A DNA stretch of 64,000 bases from assembly GCA_049347715.1 (NCBI GenBank), contig CP186339.1:3906001-3970000 (forward strand), read 5' to 3'. Shown piece by piece: positions 8,578-18,294 of the stretch; position 1 is the first letter of the stretch, and each line of letters begins with the position of its first letter. Under the pieces are notes generated by a model. The model ran no database searches. It saw nothing but the letters and a program-made list of their open reading frames with translations, and had not been told where the DNA came from. Position numbers and translations under genes: made by a program. The DNA comes from Thalassotalea_B piscium_A. Its GTDB lineage: Bacteria > Pseudomonadota > Gammaproteobacteria > Enterobacterales > Alteromonadaceae.

Positions 8578-9207
8578 ATGCTCTTTCAAAAATCCTTACT
8601 CGCTATTGTTATTTCATCACTTCTATTATCCGGTTGTACCTCAAACAATACAGAAAAAGGTGCCACTATAGGCGCAGTAGCTGGCGCAATTCTAGGAAAA
8701 TCTACAAGCAACCATAAAGATAAACGTCTTGTTTGGGGGGCAGCCATTGGTGCAATGACGGGTGCAGCAATAGGTAATTACATGGATCAACAAGAAGAAG
8801 AATTTAGAAAAGAACTGTCTGGATCTGGAATAGATGTTATTCGTGAAGGTGACAACATTCGTCTAGTCATGCCCTCAAACATCACCTTTGCCACTAATCA
8901 ATCTTATATCACTTCGGGTTTTCACGCTACGTTAAACGACATAGCAAAAGTGTTAACCAAATTTGATAAAACCTTACTTAGTATTGAAGGTCATACTGAT
9001 AGTACCGGCAGTTATGAATATAACCAAACATTGTCAACGAAACGAGCACAAAGTGTAAAAAATTATCTTGTTAATAAAAACATTCAAGCTAACCGTTTGA
9101 AAGTAACAGGCTATGGCGAAAATATGCCGCTAGTTGACAATAGCACTGCAAAAAATCGCTCATTAAATCGTCGTGTAGAAATACAAATAATCCCTAATAA
9201 AGGTTAA
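8578..9207 (+). CDS. OmpA-family lipoprotein with glycine zipper (YiaD-like)
   Basis: Predicted outer-membrane lipoprotein that grips peptidoglycan. A lipoprotein signal ends in the lipobox LLSGC (Cys at about residue 20). Next comes a glycine-zipper segment with GxxxGA repeats (residues about 28-70), then an OmpA C-terminal domain (about 100-205) with the diaminopimelate-binding motif region GHTDSTGSYEYNQTLSTKRA and NRRVEI near the end. Length (209) fits the YiaD/Pal-like family. It is the only rightward gene in this part of the window and has its own terminator. The exact role of these proteins is not well defined. Confidence 0.9.
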   Translation: MLFQKSLLAIVISSLLLSGCTSNNTEKGATIGAVAGAILGKSTSNHKDKRLVWGAAIGAMTGAAIGNYMDQQEEEFRKELSGSGIDVIREGDNIRLVMPSNITFATNQSYITSGFHATLNDIAKVLTKFDKTLLSIEGHTDSTGSYEYNQTLSTKRAQSVKNYLVNKNIQANRLKVTGYGENMPLVDNSTAKNRSLNRRVEIQIIPNKG

Positions 9208-9222
9208 TTGTTTCACAAAACT

Positions 9223-9251
9223 ATTAAGGTCTCTTTCTTTGAGACCTTAAT
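9223..9251 (+). terminator. terminator after the OmpA-like lipoprotein
   Basis: A perfect 11-bp inverted repeat (ATTAAGGTCTC / GAGACCTTAAT) with a 7-base loop begins 16 bases after the stop codon and is followed by TAATCTC, not by a clean T-run. The A/T-rich arms may allow bidirectional use with the converging antiporter gene. Confidence 0.65.
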
Positions 9252-9292
9252 TAATCTCAATAATCTATAATCAAAATGAATTAACTAGCCTC

Positions 9293-11004
9293 TTATAATA
9301 AAACAATACCCACAGTGATAATACGATCTCCTACCATTTCTCTCACGAATAACTTCACTTGGTCAATTACTACCATGGCACCAACATCGGCTGGCGAATT
9401 CAGCGTAGACTTGATTAATTGTTCTAAAGTTAGCTCCTGATCACTTGGGATAACAATGTCATATGAGTATGCAATATCAGCAACATGAGTATTCCCTTTA
9501 ACTTGCAGCTCCCTATTAGGTAGTTCCGCTTTACCGTTAGGGATTTTCCCCGAAAATACACAATCAACAAATACCCGGGTGATGGGTTTAAGTACAATAA
9601 ACAAATGATCTTCGGCTTCTAATAAGGTCGACCCGAGGTGCAATAATAACACGACTATCGCGGGTAATCATTGCCATAACAGCCGTATTTGGCAGTGCTA
9701 ATTGGGAGAGTCGACGACCTACGCCACGTGATTGATCCCCCAGTGTATATTCAACGATATCAGCATCAACATCACCTAATGCTGTAATTTCTAATGTTGC
9801 GGTAGGACTAACAGGTGGAGGAAGTGTGAGTTTTAATTTCTTTGCCATCCATGCCAAACTAGATCCTTGTAACGTTGCAGAAATAAGGACAACGAAGAAA
9901 ACCACATTGAAGATAAGGTCAGCGCCTGGCAAATGAAATATCAAGGGGAAAATTGCCAGAATAATAGGTACAGAACCTCGTAATCCCACCCAAGAAACTA
10001 AAGTAATTTCTCGCCAATTAAAACCGAATATCCCTAAAATAGGAATAACAGCAATAGGTCTGGCAATAAAAATTAACACTAAAGCGATCATCAGGCCTTC
10101 AAACCACACATCCAATAATGATGTTGGGGTAATAATAAGTAATCCCCAAAACCACGAACATGGTGATCTGACTTAACCAGGCTAAACCGTCATGAAATAA
10201 AAAGGTACTCCGTTGAAAAACGAAACGACTATTACCTATAACGACCCCGGTAATAAATACGGCTAAAAATCCGCTACCTCCAACATTAGCGGTAATACCA
10301 AATGAGAGCAAACCACACGCAGCCACTAATACCGGATATAAACCAGCGGCAACTAATTGAATTTTGTTGATCAACTTAACCGAAAGCCAGCCAACACTAA
10401 GACCAACTACTGCCCCAAGTCCCATTTGCGATAAAAACATAATCAACAAACCTGAGCCTGGCTTCATTCCATTGACTAAAACTTCTAACAAACCTACTGT
10501 TAAAAATATTGCCATAGGGTCATTGGAGGCACTTTCTATTTCGAGTGTTGCTTTTAATTTTTCATCCAAGTGTATGTGTGCATTTCTGAGTAAAGAAAAC
10601 ACGGCGGCGGCATCAGTAGATCCAACAATAGCACCAAACAACATACCTTGTAGTAAAGGAATATCTAAAATATAAGCGGCAGCATAACCGGTAACTGCGC
10701 CAGTAATAAGTACACCCAACGTGGCAAGTGCTGATGCGGGTTTCCATACTCTTTTAATTGATCTAAACGGCGTTTGCAGCCCGCCATCAAATAAGATCAT
10801 CGCTAGAGCTAAAGTACCTAAGGAGTGAGCTGCTTCTGCGTTATCAAAAAAGATCCCCCCTGGGCCGTCTTCACCTGCTAACATCCCCACGATTAAAAAG
10901 AGTACGAGTACTGGTAATCCTAAACGTGCAGATACCTTACTTGAGATAATACCAAGCAAAATTAATACCGCAGCCAACAAAATCACTTGATCAATAAAAA
11001 ACAT
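9293..11004 (-). pseudogene. nhaP2: potassium/proton antiporter, NhaP2/CvrA type, interrupted by two frameshifts
   Basis: Members exchange K+ for H+ across the inner membrane. The coding signal is spread over three frames. Part 1 (11004 to about 10145) carries the first 9 or 10 membrane helices, including the EDGPGG and GSTDAAAVFSLLR signatures. Part 2 (about 10145 to 9645) carries the SWVGLRGSVPIILAIFP segment and the start of the cytoplasmic TrkA-C-like domain. Part 3 (about 9645 to 9293) completes the C-terminal domain. The first break is one extra G in a GGGG run (10144-10147), after which LLIITPTSLLDVWFEG reads on; the second is a +1 (or -2) change near 9632-9645. Restoring both gives about 569 residues, the family length. 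It is either sequencing/assembly error or a recent pseudogene. Confidence 0.85.
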
Positions 11005-11454
11005 TTACTACTCTCACTAATGGTCAGAAAATTGTATATTTACGAAAATTGTCTTTAGTACGATCTGGAACATCAACACTTAGTCTTCACTAAGTCTTAT
11101 TGAAACATTTAGTTTTACCGAAACAAATATAAACAAGCGACAAAGAAGATGTTATGTATAGCCTTATTTTATATTGGGGTTTGGACTAGATCTTAATTTT
11201 ACCAAAGACTTGAGTGGTATAAAATTTTAATTTTACTTTTTACTGAAGTATTTTTATCTTTGGCGCATTAAGTGCGATGTTCATTGTATAAATAAATTAG
11301 CAACTTAGATAATATAGCGTTTTATTCACCCCCTTAAATGTTAATTAGCTTAGTTAAATACCTTTTGATTATCACACTTGTGATTTATATCATTATTTTC
11401 TTCTGGTATTAACTAGGTGGCTGCTGATTTAATAATAAACAACCACCTAAAAGA
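11005..11454. other. 450-base intergenic region, no gene seen
   Basis: This AT-rich spacer lies between the antiporter start and the secreted RidA stop. It should hold the antiporter promoter, but no near-consensus pair stands out. At 11414-11449 a TAGGTGG / CCACCTA inverted repeat with a long loop lies just after the RidA stop (minus strand). It could act as a weak terminator, although no T-run follows. No open frame looks coding. Confidence 0.4.
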
Positions 11455-11910
11455 TTATTTTGCCAGCGCCATACATTCAATTTCGACTCTAGCGCCTAAT
11501 CCTAAGCCACTACCTGCAACTGCACTTCGAGCCGGTAAGGCCTCTTTAAAATACTCAATGTAGACTTTATTCACATCAGGCCATTCTTTGATATCTGCAA
11601 GGAACAACGTACATTTAATCACTTTATCCATACTCGATCCAAAGTGCTCTAATGTACCTTTAATATTGTCTAATGCCTGCTTTGTTTGTGGTGTAACACC
11701 GCCTTCGACTAAAGTTAACGTCCCAGGTTTCACGCCAAGCTCTCCCGACAAGTACAAAATACCATTAACTTTTACGGCTTGTGAAAAAGGCAAATTGAGT
11801 GTTTTAAAAGCCTCGGTACTCAAACGTTCAATTTCATTATTTGGATGGGCATTAGCCTGACTACTTAGCGTTAATAGAATCGCTATCAGCATAGTATTAA
11901 TTCGTTTCAT
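11455..11910 (-). CDS. RidA-family protein with signal peptide (periplasmic)
   Basis: RidA proteins (YjgF/YER057c/UK114) hydrolyse reactive enamines and imines, normally in the cytoplasm. This member starts at MKRINTMLIAILLTLSSQANA, a clear signal peptide cleaved near residue 21, so it is predicted to be exported. The RidA fold follows: GILYLSGELGV, TKQALDNIKGTLEHFGSSMD and the end block PARSAVAGSGLGLGARVEIE, which contains the substrate-binding Arg. The frame stays open upstream to an ATG overlapping the hydrolase stop, but the signal peptide and AAGAGAAA site favour 11910. It is the last gene of the receptor-hydrolase-RidA unit. Confidence 0.9.
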   Translation of the reverse strand: MKRINTMLIAILLTLSSQANAHPNNEIERLSTEAFKTLNLPFSQAVKVNGILYLSGELGVKPGTLTLVEGGVTPQTKQALDNIKGTLEHFGSSMDKVIKCTLFLADIKEWPDVNKVYIEYFKEALPARSAVAGSGLGLGARVEIECMALAK

Positions 11911-11927
11911 TTTAGTTTCTCTTAGCC

Positions 11928-13004
11928 TCATTCGTGTAATAAATACGTATTAACATATTGCTCAAGTAACTGATTTGACTGCGCGTGTGTCACTTTATCT
12001 TGTCCCATAATATAACCACCAGACATGCAACTTTGCTTCATTTCGCCTAATACACTGAGACGGAATAAAAATTTATCTTGTCTACTGGTTATATTCGGCA
12101 CAGGAATTGTTTTTCCTCCTATTTTCCAGTCACCGTTTGCTAAATAATACTGCTCACAAGGTGCCGGATTGAGGGTCTTGATAAATTGTCTTGGCGTTTC
12201 CATTTCCCAACCATGCCCTGCACTTGGAAAAATAGTACTACCGACAGCGGAACCTGCTGCGCGCAAACTATTTTCAATACGAGCACATGCTTCAAGATTG
12301 TTAGACTGATCTTCAGCTCCTCTCAAACTAAATAATGGCGCGCCAGTAGTTTCAGTGGTTTGTAAGTCAAAATGACATGGTCCGTAATAATCTAGGTGTA
12401 ACGCAAAAGCGGGGACTTCTTTTGCAAGGTTCTGTTGAATACGTTTATCGAGTGCCGCCAATGTCGCCATGCCGCCATAAGAAAAGCCCATTACGCCAAT
12501 TTTACTTGGCTTAATCGCAGGATGTTGATTAAGAAATTTTAAAGCACTATAGGCATCAGCAACTTCATCAGCATCACTGACAACAGCCACTCGTAAACCA
12601 TAAGGTGTTTGCTCTGTAACGCCTCGTGCACCATAAGAGTTAACAACAAGCCCAGCTATGCCATGACTCGCCATCCACTGTCCATACGCAGTCTCTCTGC
12701 TTGGGAGGATGCCGCCACTACCATGTAATATCACCATAGCAGGCACTGGGTTTTCAGCACTTGCCCCAGGAGGAAGAAAAAGTTGAGCATGAACAGTTGT
12801 CGGTTCCAAGTTTTGTTCAGGTAACACTAACCATTTGTAATCACCGGGGGTTATCGATTCAAAATAAACATCACCGCTACTCGTTGCCGTTAATTCACTT
12901 ACCGGTGGATAGTCTGGCATTGCAGGCAATGGTGGCGGTTGTCTCTTCTCTTGAGCAAAACAGCCTAAGCAAACAAACAATAAAGCTAAAAAGGTAATAC
13001 GCAT
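11928..13004 (-). CDS. secreted dienelactone-hydrolase-like alpha/beta hydrolase
   Basis: Predicted envelope-localised alpha/beta hydrolase, 358 residues. The N-terminal hydrophobic stretch (MRITFLALLFVCLGCFAQ) is a signal peptide with a Cys in a possible lipobox position. The catalytic core shows the oxyanion-hole HGSGG motif (about residue 93) and the nucleophile elbow GFSYGG (about 172). A late SAGHGWE His fits the triad. It lies 12 bases downstream of the TonB-dependent receptor and overlaps the RidA frame, so receptor, hydrolase and RidA form one unit likely to import and break down a substrate that I cannot name. Confidence 0.85.
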   Translation of the reverse strand: MRITFLALLFVCLGCFAQEKRQPPPLPAMPDYPPVSELTATSSGDVYFESITPGDYKWLVLPEQNLEPTTVHAQLFLPPGASAENPVPAMVILHGSGGILPSRETAYGQWMASHGIAGLVVNSYGARGVTEQTPYGLRVAVVSDADEVADAYSALKFLNQHPAIKPSKIGVMGFSYGGMATLAALDKRIQQNLAKEVPAFALHLDYYGPCHFDLQTTETTGAPLFSLRGAEDQSNNLEACARIENSLRAAGSAVGSTIFPSAGHGWEMETPRQFIKTLNPAPCEQYYLANGDWKIGGKTIPVPNITSRQDKFLFRLSVLGEMKQSCMSGGYIMGQDKVTHAQSNQLLEQYVNTYLLHE

Positions 13005-13016
13005 AATAATTCCTTG

Positions 13017-15271
13017 TTAAAAATGATAAACGACTTCAACGCCATAAGTACGAGGTTCTGTATAGTTAGCGGTTACCGTGCCAAAAAAATCTTTGCGATT
13101 ATCAATGGGATCCCTAACATCAGCCAAATTACGTCCCCACAGATAAGCTTCCCAATTACTATTGGTGCCTAGTAATCCAATGCGAGCATTAACTAAGGTT
13201 ATACTGTCCACATGACCAAACTCAACTTCAGTGCCGTCTCTGAGACTTGCAGTTTTTACATTATCAACTGTCGTAAAAAAGCCGGTACTATGATTCATAT
13301 CTAGTCGCCACAACATATCAGCATTAAGGTCAGGCAATTCGCTGAAATATTGAATACTCAATGAAAAGTTAGCATCTGGAGCATTGATCAAATCATTACC
13401 TTCAGCATTCCCGCCCCCTGTTAATCCTCCAGGAAAATCATCGAACTTAGTATCTAACACACCAGCACTCATTTGAATTTCTAGATCACTTATAGGACGG
13501 TATGTTAATTCTAGCTCTAAACCTTGCGTTGTTACTTCAGCAGCATTACGAATAGAGATAGACGATGCTCCATTACCTAAATCAATAAACTGATTCACTT
13601 GATAATCTTTAAAGCGCGAATGGAATGCCGCCATATTTAAACTAAGGCTATTATTATAAAAATTGCCTTTTAACCCAAGTTCACTACTCCCCACAGTTTC
13701 TTTATCAAAGTCTATGCCAGCAGCTAGATCGTTGTTAGTAATGTAATCAAGGTTATATCCACCACTTTTGAAACCAGTTGAATATTTCGCATAAGCATTG
13801 AGGTTTTCTTTAATGGCATGGCTAATATTCACAGAATATGACAAATAATTATCACTGCGACTATCTGACAATGTGCCATTAGTGCTACCTATTCGAAAAA
13901 TACCTGAATTAACACCATCTAATAACCAATCTAAGTCCTTCTTTTCATCGGTGTAACGTAACCCCAAACCTAAGGTTGTACTTTTACTAAGCTCATATGC
14001 ACTATTAAAGAAAGCCGCATAACTATTGGTGGTTAAACTACCACTATTATAAATAGTGCTTCCCGGTACATTACCAAGAATAAAGGCTTGCGCTCCGTTA
14101 ATTGCATCCCGTTGAGTATCGGCATCTTGTTTGAAGATATATAAGCCAGCAACATATTCAAAAGGTGAATCATCTTGCGGAGAAATTAATTGAAATTCTT
14201 GAGACCACTGCTGATATTGATCGCTGTATTCTATTGTTAACAGATCAACCGCTGCATAATCAGGGTCGTTACGATAGAAAATATCCGTATCTCGATAAGC
14301 GGTAATTGATTTAACATCAAAGCCATTATCCATGTGATAAGATAAATTGAGCATGCCTCCGTAAATATCACGTTTCTCATAAGTATCGACGGTTGTAGCA
14401 ACTTCATCTTTATTAGGTGCTGCCATATCTAGCGTATTACTTAAGGTATCAGAAACCGCTTCACCTAATAATGAAAGCCTTTCAGTATTAAGGCCATCAA
14501 AACTAAAATTCAACTCTAAATCATCAGAGAGTTCAGACCGAAATTGCATCCTATAAGCGATTGCATCACGTTCATTAAGATCATGGCCTGTGGTTAAATT
14601 TTTAATATAACCATCCCTATCAACTTTGGTTAAGGAAAATTAATCGCATTTGTATCAGATAAAGGAATATTCACCTGCCCCTGAAGTTCTCGCGCATTTA
14701 AATTACCTAACGATGCACTCAATTTGCCTTCAAACGTATCTGAAGGTTTTTTAGATATCAGGTTAATAGCACCTGCCACTGTATTTTTACCAAACAAGGT
14801 ACCTTGAGGACCACGTAATACTTCGATACGTTCTAAATCGAGCAACTCCTGATTTACCGCTGGAGATTGCCCCAAATAAACGCCGTCAAGATAGACACCG
14901 ACACGAGTATCAAAACCAATGTTACGACTATTTGATCCCACCCCTCTAATGGTTATCGCAGATGTAAAATCAGTCGCTTTAGAAACAGATAAGTTAGGAA
15001 TAAAGTCAGACAGTTCCGTCAACTGTGTGATGCCACTTTGTTCTATATTTGTAGCACTGAACGATGATAACGCAATAGGGACTTCGGTAAGTTTCTGTTC
15101 TCGTTTTTGCGCCGTGACAAGAATCACTTCATAGGGATCTTCATTATCAACACTTGGAGCAATTTCTTCAGCGAGAACTAAAGGGCTAAAAATTAAACTT
15201 AGACTAGTGAACAGTAAGGTTTTTTTGAATACTACATTAGAAAACTGCGCAGAGACTTTTGATTTTGACAT
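13017..15271 (-). pseudogene. TonB-dependent receptor, one frameshift
   Basis: Outer-membrane active transporter driven by TonB. The first frame (15271 to about 14636) encodes a signal peptide, a TonB-box-like stretch (PYEVILVTAQKREQ) and the plug domain (TITIRGVGSNSRN, ERIEVLRGPQGTLFGKNTVAGAIN). The second frame (from about 14636 to 13017) encodes the beta-barrel and ends in an aromatic residue (VEVVYHF), as barrels do. The break lies in TTTT at 14636-14639: adding one T continues AINFSLTKVDRDGYIKN in frame. The repaired length is about 751 residues, normal for the Caulobacter-type receptor group. It heads the unit with the hydrolase and secreted RidA. A homopolymer sequencing error is the simplest explanation. 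Confidence 0.88.
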
Positions 15272-15786
15272 AAAAATTCCTTTTAACTTTGTTGTTCAAA
15301 TAACGATACACATCGTCAGTGTTTCATCAAGCGAGGCTATTAAAAGTATATTTTTCTTGCAAAATAATTCGAATATATCCTTAACACCCAGTAATAAAAC
15401 AGCAACTCAAAACTAGTATAGACTAGAAATTTATTATTTGAATTTTACTTAGTTAAACTAAAAAACATGACAGAAGAGGAGTTATGCTAGGTTATATGTC
15501 TCTCTAAATAGCTATAGAACTGAGTAATTCGTCTTAAGCATTCCCATCTCAGCGATTTACTTGTCAACTAGCACTGACAAGTGTCGATCGAGACATGGAT
15601 GCAAGAAGTAGAGCAACGCTGGAGCAGTTGCCGAGCTGTCGACAATAAAACACGGTTTAATAATATAGCTAATAAGAAGTTATAGCTTTCACGTCCAGAT
15701 AAATTCAATATCCTGAATTTCAGACACAAAAAAGGCCGCTTTCGCGACCTTTTTTCTAGTTCTAATGTAAACTAAAATTATCGATA
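15272..15786. other. 515-base region between the TonB receptor and tuf
   Basis: It holds the receptor promoter region (AT-rich, no clear consensus pair) and the tuf terminator. It also holds an 8-bp inverted repeat ACTTGTCA / TGACAAGT at 15559-15582 and a visibly GC-richer patch at about 15583-15650 that begins GTCGA and ends TCGAC. No coding frame is convincing. The GC-rich patch looks foreign to its surroundings and may be a remnant of a mobile or repeated element. Confidence 0.4.
15728..15755 (-). terminator. tuf intrinsic terminator
   Basis: On the minus strand AAAAAAGGTCGC, a GAAA tetraloop, then GCGGCCTTTTTT: a stem closed by a GNRA loop with one G-U pair and a six-T tail, about 35 bases after the tuf stop. 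Confidence 0.92.
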
Positions 15787-16970
15787 CTATTCGATGATTT
15801 TAGATACTACACCAGCACCAACTGTACGACCACCTTCACGGATAGCGAAGCGTAAACCTTCATCCATCGCTACTGGGTTGATAAGCTCTACAACAAATTT
15901 TAAGTTGTCGCCTGGCATTACCATTTCTACACCTTCAGGAAGCTCTACAGCACCTGTGATGTCAGTTGTACGGAAGTAAAACTGTGGACGGTAGCCTTTA
16001 AAGAATGGTGTATGACGACCACCTTCATCTTTGCTTAGTACGTAAACTTCTGACTCAAATTTTGTATGAGGAGAAATTGAACCTGGTTTACATAATACTT
16101 GACCACGTTCTACGTCTTCACGTTTAGTACCACGTAATAAAATACACAGTTCTCACCTGCACGACCTTCGTCAAGCAATTTACGGAACATTTCTACACCA
16201 GTACAAGTCGTTTTAGTTGTTTCGCGAATACCTACGATTTCAACTTCTTCACCAACTTTGATAACACCACGTTCTACACGTCCTGTTACTACTGTTCCAC
16301 GACCTGAGATTGAGAATACATCTTCAATCGGCATGATGAATGCACCATCAATTGCACGCTCTGGCTCTGGAATATATGTGTCTAAATGATGAGCAAGTTC
16401 AAGTACTTTTTCTTCCCATTGAGCTTCACCGTTAAGTGCGCCTAATGCTGAACCTTGAACTACTGGTAAATCATCACCTGGGAATTCGTATTCTGAAAGA
16501 AGTTCACGAACTTCCATCTCTACTAATTCTAATAATTCTTCGTCATCTACCATGTCACATTTGTTCATGAATACGATGATGTATGGAACACCTACTTGAC
16601 GTGATAACAAGATGTGCTCACGTGTTTGTGGCATTGGACCATCTGTAGCAGCAACTACTAAGATAGCGCCATCCATTTGTGCAGCACCTGTGATCATATT
16701 TTTGATATAATCAGCATGGCCTGGACAATCAACATGCGCATAGTGACGGATTTCTGTATCATATTCGATGTGAGATGTATTAATTGTAATACCACGCTCA
16801 CGCTCTTCTGGAGCATTATCGATTTGTGCGAAATCTTTTAATTCACCACCGTAAGTTTTTGTTAATACCGCAGAGATTGCAGCTGTTAACGTTGTTTTAC
16901 CGTGGTCAACGTGTCCGATTGTACCAACGTTTACGTGTGGTTTATTACGTTCAAATTTTTCTTTAGCCAT
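15787..16970 (-). pseudogene. tuf: elongation factor Tu, frame disrupted near residue 275
   Basis: EF-Tu delivers aminoacyl-tRNA to the ribosome. The first frame (16970 to about 16145) encodes the G domain with GHVDHGKTT, DCPGHADY and NKCD motifs, then domain 2 as far as DEGRAGEN. It then derails and stops at 16110. The rest (RGTKREDVERGQV onward, to VGAGVVSKIIE) continues in another frame to 15787. The 16130-16150 stretch is not a simple homopolymer slip: relative to the expected codons three bases are lost and two gained. The repaired length is exactly 394 codons plus stop. tuf is usually duplicated in this group, so mis-assembly between copies or loss of a redundant copy are both possible. 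It is cotranscribed with the four upstream tRNAs. Confidence 0.9.
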
Positions 16971-17041
16971 TTTAAAATACCTCTAGGTAGATTAACAAAA
17001 ATTAAATGATGTAGACAAACAAAAGAATAGTTTCAAAGGAA

Positions 17042-17117
17042 TGGTGCTGATAGGCAGATTCGAACTGCCGACCTCACCCTTACCAAGGGTGCGCTCTACC
17101 AACTGAGCCATATCAGC
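17042..17117 (-). tRNA. tRNA-Thr (GGT anticodon)
   Basis: Minus-strand cloverleaf starting GCTGATATGG with anticodon loop TTGGTAA, T-loop TTCGAAT and encoded CCA; 76 bases. It is the tRNA nearest to tuf, in the position of E. coli thrT. Confidence 0.97.
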
Positions 17118-17131
17118 ATTCCGATAAAAGG

Positions 17132-17205
17132 TGGAGCGGACGGCGGGAATCGAACCCGCAGCTTTAGCTTGGAAGGCTAAGGTATTACCACTATACGACG
17201 TCCGC
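17132..17205 (-). tRNA. tRNA-Gly (TCC anticodon)
   Basis: Minus-strand cloverleaf starting GCGGACGTCG with anticodon loop CTTCCAA, T-loop TTCGATT and encoded CCA; 74 bases. It corresponds in position and anticodon to E. coli glyT. Confidence 0.97.
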
Positions 17206-17232
17206 GTATTCTTTCAATTTATCACAACAAAA

Positions 17233-17317
17233 TGGTGGAGGGAGGTGGATTCGAACCACCGAAGGCTGAGCCGTCAGATTTACAGTCTGATCCCTTTGGC
17301 CACTCGGGAACCCCTCC
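17233..17317 (-). tRNA. tRNA-Tyr (GTA anticodon)
   Basis: Minus-strand gene starting GGAGGGGTTC with a long variable arm, anticodon in CTGTAAA, T-loop TTCGAAT and encoded CCA; 85 bases. It corresponds to E. coli tyrU. Confidence 0.97.
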
Positions 17318-17360
17318 AAATTTGTCACACTCGCCTTTTATTCAAAGTAAAGTGTATTAA

Positions 17361-17436
<76 letters not shown>

Positions 17437-17455
17437 ACTACATTAAGTGGAGCGA

Positions 17456-17484
17456 ATTCTAGTGTAATGTTTTGCCCCTTGCAA
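17456..17484 (-). promoter_or_regulatory. sigma-70 promoter of the tRNA-tuf operon
   Basis: On the minus strand TTGCAA (17484-17479), a 17-base spacer and TAGAAT (17461-17456) lie about 20 bases before the first tRNA. A C-rich stretch (TCGCTCC) follows, as expected of a stringently controlled stable-RNA promoter. Confidence 0.82.
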
Positions 17485-17571
17485 GAGCAAATCGTAAAAA
17501 ATATTCGCTTTTTAGCTGTTTGTCGTTTTTTTATTCAAGATAACGATAAAAATTACAATAATTGACACAAA

Positions 17572-18294
17572 TTATTGCTTGAAACGTTGCATGCCGATGA
17601 AAATTAAATCATCAATCACATGGTTAATGGCAGATAATTGCGAAGAAATTTCATGACTGTTACCACCAGTGATAATAATTTCGAAGTTTTCATAGCTTTT
17701 TTTCATATGATTTAACTGCAATTCAATTGCCCCTAACGTAATTGCCCACGAACCATTATTAACACATTCACTGGTATTTTTACCCAAGGCGATACTTGGT
17801 TGATAACATTTATCGGCAATAATTTTCTGAGTATTATCAACAAGGCTTCGATAGAGCATATCAATTCCGGGAAAAATCCAACCGCCAAGGTGTTGCCCTT
17901 CAGGTGAAATGGCATCAATAGTAGTGGCAGTACCGGCATCAACAACTACACACGCTTTATTTGGATATAATAAGTTTGCCGCTAATATGCCTAGCCAGCG
18001 GTCAACGCCTAGTTTATTCGGCTCATCATAAGCGCACGTTACCCCAAACGCTTGAGGTGACGTTGCTAGTAATTGGAATTGAATACCCTTATTTTCAGCC
18101 CATTGCCTAATTAACTTAGTGAACTTGTCATTATTTACATTCGCAAGAATAATTTCCGCCGCTTGTGCAAAATGTTGTGCTAACCAGTTATCGTTCAATA
18201 GCTCATTGTCACAGTAAGCTATAGCGGAACGCTGATTGTTTTCTACAATCACATACTTACTGCGAGTATTACCTATATCGATTAAAATCAGCAT
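17572..18294 (-). CDS. coaX: type III pantothenate kinase
   Basis: CoaX phosphorylates pantothenate, the first committed step of coenzyme A synthesis, and is insensitive to CoA feedback in studied examples. The 240 residues show the ASKHA-fold phosphate motif DIGNTRSKY (residues 5-13), the GVDRWLG segment (about 98) and VVDAGTATTID (about 117). The start overlaps the birA stop by 7 bases, so the two are translationally coupled. In E. coli the unrelated type I kinase coaA occupies the same place beside birA and these tRNAs. CoaX in that slot is also known from pseudomonads. Confidence 0.96.
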   Translation of the reverse strand: MLILIDIGNTRSKYVIVENNQRSAIAYCDNELLNDNWLAQHFAQAAEIILANVNNDKFTKLIRQWAENKGIQFQLLATSPQAFGVTCAYDEPNKLGVDRWLGILAANLLYPNKACVVVDAGTATTIDAISPEGQHLGGWIFPGIDMLYRSLVDNTQKIIADKCYQPSIALGKNTSECVNNGSWAITLGAIELQLNHMKKSYENFEIIITGGNSHEISSQLSAINHVIDDLIFIGMQRFKQ

